From Acidimicrobiia bacterium (GTDB lineage: Bacteria; Actinomycetota; Acidimicrobiia; UBA5794; JAOTWH01): a DNA stretch of 20,507 nucleotides. Of the stretch, positions 7,046 to 13,086 are shown in pieces. The stretch's first letter is position 1. The number at the start of each line of letters is the position of its first letter. The stretch lies in assembly GCA_029863035.1 (NCBI GenBank), contig JAOTWH010000014.1, forward strand, positions 1 through 20,507, read 5' to 3'. Position numbers and translations under genes: made by a program. The notes under the pieces were generated by a model. That model was given only the letters and a program-made list of their open reading frames with translations, was not told the DNA's origin and ran no database searches.

Positions 7046-7157
7046 CGATGTCGGCGAACTCCCTGTCGACCTTCGATCGGCGGCGCCAAGCAGCGACTAG
7101 GCCCACTCCAAGGAGTAACAGGGCCGTTCCAACACCCGCTATCACCAAGAAACTCAT
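7026..7157 (-). CDS. Small single-TM protein (43 aa)
   Basis: A 43-residue frame beginning MSFLVIAGVG, with one hydrophobic helix (about residues 3-23), then WRRRSK and an acidic/charged tail ending SRWDE. The layout (short N-terminus, TM, positive stop-transfer, soluble tail) is typical of a real small membrane protein and would not be expected from a shadow frame. It starts 23 bp after the stop of the pilin-like lipoprotein gene on the same strand, and a weak AGGG precedes the ATG. Its 3' end overlaps the end of the PGPGW gene on the other strand by 20 bp. No family recognised. Confidence 0.62.
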   Translation of the reverse strand: MSFLVIAGVGTALLLLGVGLVAAWRRRSKVDREFADIVSRWDE

Positions 7158-7180
7158 GCCCTAGAAAGGCTAGTTGGCCC

Positions 7181-7696
7181 TCAGTTCCATGGGTTGGGAG
7201 AACCCACGCCCCGGCATTCGCGCACTGTGTCGACGCCCTCGGGAATGGTTCCCATGCCGTAAAAGACGACGGCGTCTTCTGCCAGAACGCAGAACCCTTT
7301 TCCGCTCTCGCTTGATCCAACCACCAACAACGTGGTGTTGGTGCCGATGACGAATGGCAAGCCCGGCTCACCCAAGGTGGTTGAGGCCAGCTGGCCCAAC
7401 GCCACAAGCTCGTCGATGGTGGGGTAGCGACCCTCGGCTTCGTAGAAGGACTCCGCTGCTGCCAGAACCTTGCGGAGCTGGTTCTGGGTTGCCGTATCGG
7501 GATCCCGAGCGATGGTGGTGGTCGGGATGGTCGATGTGGCGGTGGTCGTTGTCGCAGCAGGCGCCTCCGTAGTCGTGGCAGTCAGAGTCGTCGTTGTGGT
7601 CGTGGCCGGCGACGCTGTGCTACCTGTGATCGCCGGATTGGTGGTGCTGGAGCAAGCGGCCAAAGCCAGGGAGAGCACGATGAAGAAACGGGACAT
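7181..7696 (-). CDS. Lipoprotein with Thr-rich linker and pilin/pseudopilin-like domain
   Basis: A 171-residue predicted lipoprotein. The signal peptide ends in LALAAC (Cys15). A Thr/Ala/Ser-rich linker covers about residues 16-62. The globular part begins with TQNQLRKVLAAAESFYEAEGRYPT, which resembles the alpha-helix to G.YP segment of type IV pilins and GspG-type pseudopilins. Two Cys near the end (136 and 161) sit where pilins often have a disulfide loop. Pilins are normally anchored by their own N-terminal helix, so a lipid-anchored version would be unusual; the likeness is by eye only. The ATG was chosen because it gives a signal peptide. The open frame continues upstream to 8206, but that extension lies over the NUDIX gene. 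It is divergent from NUDIX (57 bp) and is followed by the 43-aa membrane protein gene. Confidence 0.78.
   Translation of the reverse strand: MSRFFIVLSLALAACSSTTNPAITGSTASPATTTTTTLTATTTEAPAATTTTATSTIPTTTIARDPDTATQNQLRKVLAAAESFYEAEGRYPTIDELVALGQLASTTLGEPGLPFVIGTNTTLLVVGSSESGKGFCVLAEDAVVFYGMGTIPEGVDTVRECRGVGSPNPWN
7511..7606 (-). repeat. Thr-codon low-complexity tract in the lipoprotein gene
   Basis: About 95 bp of mostly ACN/GCN codons encode the Thr/Ala linker (residues 31-62). It is similar in kind to, but shorter than, the tract at 3362-3643. Confidence 0.7.
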
Positions 7697-7740
7697 GGTT
7701 GAAAGAGTGGTCCTGGTCGGGGATGGTTTGAGGCGCCCGG

Positions 7741-7746
7741 TAGCGT
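7741..7746 (+). promoter_or_regulatory. -10 box (TAGCGT) of a probable leaderless transcript
   Basis: TAGCGT, then 7 nt, then the GTG of the NUDIX gene. There is no Shine-Dalgarno. Confidence 0.45.
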
Positions 7747-7753
7747 ATCTGGG

Positions 7754-8218
7754 GTGAAGCAGAGCGCCGGCATCTTGGCATTTCGGCATCGCGATGGCGA
7801 GCTCGAGGTTTTGCTGGCCCATCCCGGTGGACCGCTGTGGGCCAACAAGGACGACGGGGCGTGGAGCATCCCCAAGGGCGAGTTCGATGACTCCGAGGCT
7901 GGCCTCGACGCGGCCAGACGTGAGTTCCAAGAGGAAACCTCGATAGAGCCCCCCAGTGACGGCTATATCTCGCTGGGCTCCATCATGCAGAAGAGCGGCA
8001 AGCTGGTGTATGCCTGGGCGGTTGAGATGGACTTTGATCCGGCTCAGGCGGTGAGCAACAACTTCGCGCTCGAGTGGCCACCTCGTTCTGGAAAGACCAT
8101 CGAGGTACCGGAGGTGGACCGGGTGGAATGGTTCCGACCGCAAGACGCGCACCGCAAGGCCAACCCGGCGCAAGCTGAGCTGATTACCCGGTTGGTTGCA
8201 CTCCAAACGGATCTTTAG
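7754..8218 (+). CDS. NUDIX hydrolase
   Basis: A 154-residue NUDIX protein, which hydrolyses nucleoside diphosphates linked to another group. The Nudix box runs from Gly42 to Ile64: G-x5-E-x7-REFQEETSI, matching the consensus except that Ser replaces the final Gly. The catalytic REx2EE core is intact. The N-terminal SAGILAFRHRDGELEVLLAHPGGPLW resembles members acting on diadenosine or inositol polyphosphates, but substrate specificity cannot be read. The GTG start agrees with a TAGCGT box 7 nt upstream. It converges on the nitroreductase gene with a 12-bp gap. Confidence 0.92.
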   Translation: MKQSAGILAFRHRDGELEVLLAHPGGPLWANKDDGAWSIPKGEFDDSEAGLDAARREFQEETSIEPPSDGYISLGSIMQKSGKLVYAWAVEMDFDPAQAVSNNFALEWPPRSGKTIEVPEVDRVEWFRPQDAHRKANPAQAELITRLVALQTDL

Positions 8219-8230
8219 CCCCGAATCTGG

Positions 8231-8752
8231 TCAAAAGCGTTGGTAGCGAACCAATTCTTCTAGCGGTTTCCGACCGCCGTAAGGGCGGGATTTGGCCGCT
8301 TCGACGTCGGCCGCGACGTCGGCGTAGCCCAGAGCGATGGCGTAGCGACAACCGTGATCATCCGGTAGACCCAAGGCTTGGCGCGCCACCGCTTCATTGT
8401 GAAGTGTGACGGGACATGAGGCAACTCCTATGGCTTGCGCCGCCAGCATGATGTTCTGAGCGGCACGGCCCATGTCGAAGTCGCCGCCGTCGGGCGTTCT
8501 GACGATGGCGATCGTTAGGGGTGCGTTGGTGACCGGGGCGGTGAAGCTTCCGGCCGCCGCCACGGCATCTCGCTGGACGGGGTCGGTGACTACGACGAAG
8601 ATCCAGGGCTGGATGTTCTTAGAGCTTCCCGTCCAGCGGGCTGCCTGGAGAATCTGAGCCAAGTGCTCTTCGCTGACGGGTCGGGCTGCGAAGTTTCTTA
8701 CTGCGCGCAAGCCGAGAGCGGCTTGGTAGGCGGTTCCATCGTCGGGGGTCAT
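8231..8752 (-). CDS. Nitroreductase family protein (FMN-dependent)
   Basis: A 173-residue nitroreductase-fold flavoprotein. The N-terminal LRAVRNFAARPVSEEHLAQIL...AARW.GSSKNIQPW segment (about residues 14-53) is the FMN-phosphate-binding part of this family, although most members have Ser-Arg-Arg where this has Ala-Val-Arg. DMGRAAQNIMLAAQAIGVASC (about 99-119) and ALGYAD (about 142-147) are also typical. The enzyme would use NAD(P)H to reduce nitro compounds, quinones or similar; the true substrate is unknown. The ATG is chosen for its AGGAG ribosome site; the longer open frame to 9004 runs through whiB. It lies 32 bp after whiB on the same strand, so probably in one operon. Confidence 0.88.
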   Translation of the reverse strand: MTPDDGTAYQAALGLRAVRNFAARPVSEEHLAQILQAARWTGSSKNIQPWIFVVVTDPVQRDAVAAAGSFTAPVTNAPLTIAIVRTPDGGDFDMGRAAQNIMLAAQAIGVASCPVTLHNEAVARQALGLPDDHGCRYAIALGYADVAADVEAAKSRPYGGRKPLEELVRYQRF

Positions 8753-8784
8753 TAGGTACTCCTGGTGGCGGCCGGCCAGGTTAC

Positions 8785-9054
8785 CTAGCTTGCTTGTCGC
8801 TGCTCCTCGAGCCAGGTGCGGCGGATGCGGCGGCGTTGGCGTGCGGTCAGACCGCCCCAGATACCTTCGGTCTGATTGGTCTCGACCGCATACGACAGGC
8901 AGGTTTCCTGGACCGGGCAGGCGGCACACATCTCCTTGGCGGCGCTGATAAGCCCGACATCCTCCGAGGTTGGGAAGAAGACATCGGAAACCGCTCCGCG
9001 ACATGCCGCTCGGTCTCGCCAGTGGGTCTCTTCCAGAAGTTCCAGGTTCGCCAT
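8785..9054 (-). CDS. WhiB-family Fe-S transcriptional regulator
   Basis: An 89-residue Wbl protein, a class found in Actinobacteria. Its [4Fe-4S] cluster responds to O2 or NO, and it often acts with the primary sigma factor. All four cluster ligands are present: C18 (AACRG), C43 and C46 (MCAACP) and C52. The GIWGG turn (64-68) and the basic ARQRRRIRR tail (71-79) for DNA contact follow. The length and spacing resemble WhiB1/WhiB2-type proteins, but I do not assign a specific paralogue. No Shine-Dalgarno precedes the ATG. A SigH/SigR-like promoter ends 12 nt upstream, so the message would have a very short leader. The nitroreductase follows 32 bp downstream. Confidence 0.94.
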   Translation of the reverse strand: MANLELLEETHWRDRAACRGAVSDVFFPTSEDVGLISAAKEMCAACPVQETCLSYAVETNQTEGIWGGLTARQRRRIRRTWLEEQRQAS

Positions 9055-9066
9055 AGGAAAAAGTGC

Positions 9067-9092
9067 AACGCGCCCGTCCCGTGTTTTGTTCC
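9067..9092 (-). promoter_or_regulatory. SigH/SigR-type (ECF, oxidative-stress) promoter of whiB
   Basis: Read on the minus strand: GGAAC (9088-9092), 18 nt, then GTT (9067-9069). In fuller form it is GGGAACA-N16-CGTT. This matches the known consensus of actinobacterial disulfide-stress sigma factors (SigH in mycobacteria, SigR in Streptomyces). GTT lies 12 nt before the whiB ATG. The match is seen directly; its use by such a sigma factor is inferred. Confidence 0.6.
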
Positions 9093-9104
9093 CTATTCGG
9101 CCAG

Positions 9105-9124
9105 TTCGAAGCGATTACTTCGAA
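9105..9124. terminator. Perfect 7-bp hairpin directly after the GerMN lipoprotein stop
   Basis: TTCGAAG-CGATTA-CTTCGAA, a perfect 7-bp inverted repeat with a 6-nt loop. It begins at the base after the stop codon of the GerMN gene (-) and lies just upstream of the whiB promoter. There is no U-tract. It could end the GerMN transcript, protect its 3' end, or be an operator for whiB. Confidence 0.45.
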
Positions 9125-10438
9125 TCAGTCTCCAGTGACGGCGAAGCGCCAGGTGGCATCGACTCCGATTCCGAGCCTGAGCCCCAGATACTCGCCTGCC
9201 TCGATGAAGTTGCCGATTTCGCTTGACGAATAGATGTCTGCCAACTCGGCCCAGTCTTGGTCGGTGGGCTGGGTGGCGAAGAAGACGCGGGGCCATATGT
9301 AGAGCGGATCATCTGTGGCCGGCTCAACCGAGTACGCCCCCTGAAGCAACTGGACCATGCGCCTGGTTACGGGGCTGCCAAGGCTCTCGGACTGTGCCCA
9401 GAAGCGAGCGGGGTCCTCGCCCCCTCCGAAACTGAACGTGAAGAACGGGGCCTGCGACGCCAACGATCCGAGGGTTGCGAAGTCGCAGGACGAGGCGGCG
9501 TCGATTATCGCCATGCGTGTCGCGTCCACCGCCTGGGGCAGGCTGGGATCGGCGTCGATCACAACGTTGAGGTCCCCGGCCGAACAAGACGTTTCGAGCG
9601 AAACCGGTGGATTCAGTTGCACCCGGTACGCCGGTCCCGACGAGTCGACCGAGCCATTGCCGACCAGGAACACCTCAACGGTGCCACTCTGTTCTTCCAG
9701 AACCAGATAGCTCAGCGGTGCGTTGAAGCTGGCGGCCGAGCCGTCGCCCTCAGAATCCAATAGCGAGACGGTCGCGACGAGGGCACCTTCGGCATCGGTG
9801 ACGCGTGCTTCGAGAGACCCGAGCACGGCCGCCTCGCCGCGCACGGTGGTGCCGAGGCGGGCTCCGAACGAAGGCTCCTCTATGAGGACCGCCCCCTGGA
9901 AGCTCTTCACGATCTGGCGGGTTATGGGTTGACTGAAGTCGATCTCCGAATCGGTGAAGTAGGCGGGCGGGTCGCCTTCGATCAGGAGGCGAACGGCATC
10001 CACCTGGGGAGAACGGGTGGCGGTGTAGACGAGTTGCGCCAGACTTGCGTTCTCACTGAACGCCCCATCCGATGTCGCGAAATCTGCCGATAGATCTACG
10101 GTCGCCACACCGTTGCTCACACTCGCCGACAAGACCCGCGTTTGAGGCGGAACCCGGCTGGAGAGGGAAGGTGCGGGGGCGGGGAACGACGGCAGTGCCG
10201 CCAGGACTTGGTCGAGCGGGGCATCGCCTTCCGCCACCAGCACCGGAGCGACGTACGGCCCGCGGGTCTGGCCTTCGATCAGCAGATAGACAACCTGCTC
10301 TGCCAAGACCGGGGCGGGCAGTGCCGTGGTCGAGGTGCCAGGGATCGCACTGGCCGTTGAAGATGGCGAAGTGGTGCCAGCGCAGGAGGCCGCTATCGCC
10401 AGGATCGCGCCGACGAAGAGGGAACGCATTGGCCGCAT
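9125..10438 (-). CDS. GerMN-Gmad2 domain lipoprotein
   Basis: A 437-residue predicted lipoprotein. The signal peptide ends with IAASC (Cys19). A short Ser/Thr linker follows. A GerMN domain spans about residues 46-160 (VVYLLIEGQTRGPYVAPV... then VATVDLSADF... and DAVRLLIEG). A Gmad2 immunoglobulin-like domain spans about 180-275 (VLIEEPSFGARLGTTVRGEA... typical). A C-terminal region of about 160 residues has a Cys pair (C285, C318) and no recognised family. GerMN domains were named from spore germination proteins but are common in non-sporulating Actinobacteria as envelope proteins. Two ATGs three codons apart are possible starts; neither has a clear ribosome site. It lies 61 bp downstream of bpa. 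Confidence 0.88.
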   Translation of the reverse strand: MRPMRSLFVGAILAIAASCAGTTSPSSTASAIPGTSTTALPAPVLAEQVVYLLIEGQTRGPYVAPVLVAEGDAPLDQVLAALPSFPAPAPSLSSRVPPQTRVLSASVSNGVATVDLSADFATSDGAFSENASLAQLVYTATRSPQVDAVRLLIEGDPPAYFTDSEIDFSQPITRQIVKSFQGAVLIEEPSFGARLGTTVRGEAAVLGSLEARVTDAEGALVATVSLLDSEGDGSAASFNAPLSYLVLEEQSGTVEVFLVGNGSVDSSGPAYRVQLNPPVSLETSCSAGDLNVVIDADPSLPQAVDATRMAIIDAASSCDFATLGSLASQAPFFTFSFGGGEDPARFWAQSESLGSPVTRRMVQLLQGAYSVEPATDDPLYIWPRVFFATQPTDQDWAELADIYSSSEIGNFIEAGEYLGLRLGIGVDATWRFAVTGD

Positions 10439-10499
10439 TGTCGTCGGGAGGGCGTTGTCGGTGGCTATTGGCCGGAGGCTGGCGTCGCCAGCTGACGGG

Positions 10500-10976
10500 C
10501 TAGAGATAGAGGCCGGGAGGTTGATCCGCTTGTTCGCCTTGCTCCAGCATGCGGCGGGCTTGCACCTCTTGTAGTTGGGCCTGGGCAGCTATCTGTTGGC
10601 TGAACAGGCTGGCTTGGATTCCGTGGAACAGCCCCTCCAGCCACCCCACCAGCTGCGCCTGGGCGATCCGGAGCTCCGATTGAGATGGGTTTTCCTGGTT
10701 AAGAGGAATGAAGATGTCCTCGAACTCCTGGCGCAAATCCGGAGATAGGACTTCAGCCAACTCGTCGAGCGATCGGTCGTGCACCTCCAGCAGTCTTTTG
10801 CGACCCGCCTCGTCCAGAGGAGCCTGCCGCACCTCCTCCAGCATCGCCCTCGTCATAGACGCGATTCGGATGATCAGCGAGGGGCGGGATACGCCCTCTC
10901 TCTGGGCGGATTCTTCGGTGGCGTCCACCACCTCGGGCTCGACTACGTCGGCGGCGGGCTCTTTCTGGTCTTCCAT
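10500..10976 (-). CDS. bpa: Bacterial proteasome activator Bpa/PafE
   Basis: A 158-residue homologue of Bpa (PafE), an ATP-independent ring that docks on the actinobacterial 20S proteasome and lets it degrade unfolded proteins without Pup. The N-terminal ~30 residues are acidic and disordered. Helices rich in conserved segments follow (RIASMTRAMLEEVRQAPLDE, then LSPDLRQEFEDIF, then SQSELRIAQAQLVGWLEGLFHGIQ). The last residues are GLYL. Mycobacterial PafE ends GQYL, so the penultimate Tyr is kept, and LYL fits the hydrophobic-Tyr-X docking motif. The start is set at the ATG at 10976, because a TATCCT box lies 6 nt before it; a GTG two codons earlier is the alternative. No proteasome or pup genes are in the window. 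Confidence 0.9.
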   Translation of the reverse strand: MEDQKEPAADVVEPEVVDATEESAQREGVSRPSLIIRIASMTRAMLEEVRQAPLDEAGRKRLLEVHDRSLDELAEVLSPDLRQEFEDIFIPLNQENPSQSELRIAQAQLVGWLEGLFHGIQASLFSQQIAAQAQLQEVQARRMLEQGEQADQPPGLYL

Positions 10977-10982
10977 AGGCAC

Positions 10983-10988
10983 AGGATA
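10983..10988 (-). promoter_or_regulatory. -10 box (TATCCT) of a probable leaderless bpa transcript
   Basis: Minus strand: TATCCT, then 6 nt, then ATG. This decides between the GTG at 10982 and the ATG at 10976, since the GTG would sit before the transcription start. No Shine-Dalgarno is present. Confidence 0.5.
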
Positions 10989-11007
10989 GGGCCGAGGGGT
11001 GAGTTGG

Positions 11008-13020
11008 CTAGGCGGCCAGTTTTCGGTCAGAGCGAGCCAGTTCAGCGATGTCCTCAGGGGGTAGGGGTCGACTGACGACGAAGCCCTGTATCGCGTCGCA
11101 CCCGAGTTCCCTGAGGTAGTCGAGCTGCTCCATCGTCTCGACGCCTTCGGCTATCACCGACAGGCGGAGGCTCCGGCCCAGATTCACGATCGCCCGCGAG
11201 ATGGCTGCATCGTCGGGGTCATGGGTTATCTCGTCGATGAATGATCGATCGATCTTGAGCGTGTCGAGCGGAAAGCGCTTGAGGTAGGAAAGGGATGAGT
11301 ATCCGGTCCCGAAGTCGTCTATCGAGACCGTCACTCCCATTCTCCGTAGACGGAGCAGCGTCTGGCGGGCACCCTCGATGTCTTCGATCAGAGCGCCCTC
11401 GGTGAGCTCGATCTCCATGGTGCGCGATTCCAACTGGTTGTCGCCGATGGATTTCTTCATGAGGTCAACCAGGTCGTCGCTGGCGAACTGGCGAGATGAG
11501 ATGTTGATCGACACCGGTATGGCGAAACCCAGCTCGTCACGCCACCTGCCGGCCTGGGCGGACGCCTCGACGATTACCCAGCGGTCGATCTCGATGATGA
11601 GGTCCGACTCCTCGGCCAGGGGGATGAACCGCCCTGGCGGGATGGTCCCCAAGGTGGGGTGGTCCCACCTGAGCAGCGCCTCTACCCCAACCAGCGAGAG
11701 GTCGATGGCGTTGACCTTGGGCTGATAGACGAGCCGCAGTCCGTCGCCGGAATCGATGGTTGTGCGCAGCCCGTCCTTGAGGCGGTGCCGTTCGGAGGTT
11801 CTCTCACGAAGCTCCGGAGTGAGGTAGCGATAACGACTTGTGCCGCTGGCCCGAGCCGAGTTGAGCGCCATCGATGCGCCCTGCATGAGCTCCTCGGGTC
11901 GCTCCCCGTCGATGGGGAATACAGCGATCCCTGCCAGGGCTCCGATCGATACTTCCAGACCATCGATATCGAAGGGTTCGGAAAGCTTGGCGATGGCCCT
12001 GGCAGCGAACTCGCCCGCTTCGGCAACGCGATGCTCCCCGTCGTAGATCACCGCGAACTCATCACCGCTGACTCGGGCCACGGTGTCGCCATCGCGCGCT
12101 GTCTTCGCTAAGCGCCTAGCGACTTTCTTCAGCAGAAGGTCGCCGCCGTCGTGTCCAATGCGGGCATTCACCTCTTCGAAGCCAACGAGGTCGATCTGGA
12201 TGACGCTCACGACACCGCCGTCGATTCGGCTCCTCTGCAGGGCATCATCGAGGCGATCGCGCAAAAGAGACCGGTTGGGGAGACTGGTGAGAGGATCGAA
12301 CTCTGTCAGGTAGTGCAGCTTGCCTGCGTTGGCGCGATGTTCGCCCTCGAGTTCCTCGTACGACTTGGTGATGCGGGTTGCGGCGGGTCGGAAGATGAAT
12401 ATCGCTTCCACCAGCACGAGGCCAACCAGCCCCGCCACTAGCAGCAGATGGGTTCGTTCCAGGCCGAGAAGCCGATCGTGGGTTCGGGCTAGATACTCCA
12501 GCCGCACGGCATCCATTCCGAAGCGGAACAGCTCGGCCCGATCGCCCAGTTCGACCAGCAGCGCGCTGGCTATAGGTCCTTGCTGGCGGGAGGCGTTGCC
12601 CAGCAGCCCAGCTGCGCCGACCAGGTCGGCGACGGTGCTGTCCATCGACGCCAGAAGGGCCCTACTGGCCTCGTGAGGAACGGGTTTGGTGCCCAGGGTC
12701 GAGTCGCCGTGGATCAGCCTGGAGTGCTGGTTTGCCAGGGTGACGGTCGCCTGATCCATGGCGGCAACTGCTCGCTCGTCGGCGTCGCTGCCTGAGCCGT
12801 CGATGAGTGACGCATTGCGGACCACGTCATGGCTCAGCAGTGTCTGGTTGGCGAAAACGATGAGAGATGCCGCGTCGCGCTCTTGCTGGGCAATGGCGCT
12901 GAGCATCACCCCGCCGGAGACAACGACCAACACGATGATCGCCAGTAAGCCCGCCAACAATGCAGGCCACAACCGGCGGGAGCCTATGCGGCTTCGCTCT
13001 TTACGAGCGCGTTCGGGCAT
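11008..13020 (-). CDS. Membrane-bound GGDEF-EAL protein (cyclic-di-GMP turnover)
   Basis: A 670-residue protein. TM1 (about residues 19-42), an extracytoplasmic helical region (about 43-190), TM2 (about 191-210), GGDEF (about 235-400) and EAL (about 412-660). The GGDEF signature is SGDEF (318-322), with one change from the consensus. Asp277, Asn285 and the GGD at 292-294 agree with metal and GTP binding, and an I-site RxxD (309-312) sits five residues before it. The EAL domain looks catalytically complete: E447-A-L, N506, E538 (ELTE), D568/D569 (DDFGTG), K589 and E625. It probably hydrolyses c-di-GMP; the cyclase half may be active or regulatory. The ATG has a strong AAGGAGG ribosome site. 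Bpa follows 31 bp later and PolX precedes it by 66 bp, on the same strand. Confidence 0.93.
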   Translation of the reverse strand: MPERARKERSRIGSRRLWPALLAGLLAIIVLVVVSGGVMLSAIAQQERDAASLIVFANQTLLSHDVVRNASLIDGSGSDADERAVAAMDQATVTLANQHSRLIHGDSTLGTKPVPHEASRALLASMDSTVADLVGAAGLLGNASRQQGPIASALLVELGDRAELFRFGMDAVRLEYLARTHDRLLGLERTHLLLVAGLVGLVLVEAIFIFRPAATRITKSYEELEGEHRANAGKLHYLTEFDPLTSLPNRSLLRDRLDDALQRSRIDGGVVSVIQIDLVGFEEVNARIGHDGGDLLLKKVARRLAKTARDGDTVARVSGDEFAVIYDGEHRVAEAGEFAARAIAKLSEPFDIDGLEVSIGALAGIAVFPIDGERPEELMQGASMALNSARASGTSRYRYLTPELRERTSERHRLKDGLRTTIDSGDGLRLVYQPKVNAIDLSLVGVEALLRWDHPTLGTIPPGRFIPLAEESDLIIEIDRWVIVEASAQAGRWRDELGFAIPVSINISSRQFASDDLVDLMKKSIGDNQLESRTMEIELTEGALIEDIEGARQTLLRLRRMGVTVSIDDFGTGYSSLSYLKRFPLDTLKIDRSFIDEITHDPDDAAISRAIVNLGRSLRLSVIAEGVETMEQLDYLRELGCDAIQGFVVSRPLPPEDIAELARSDRKLAA

Positions 13021-13086
13021 GGTCCTCCTTGACGGTCACGGCTGGGGTCTCTGTGGCTCTATGTATCGGCCATCGCCGCCCTGCCG

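Noticed and set aside
7181..8206. A 341-codon minus-strand frame covering the lipoprotein and the NUDIX gene
   Set aside because: The part beyond 7696 is antisense to an intact NUDIX gene; a signal peptide with lipobox begins at 7696, so the shorter start is right.
8753..9004. N-terminal extension of the nitroreductase
   Set aside because: It runs through whiB in another frame; the ATG at 8752 has AGGAG and starts the family domain.
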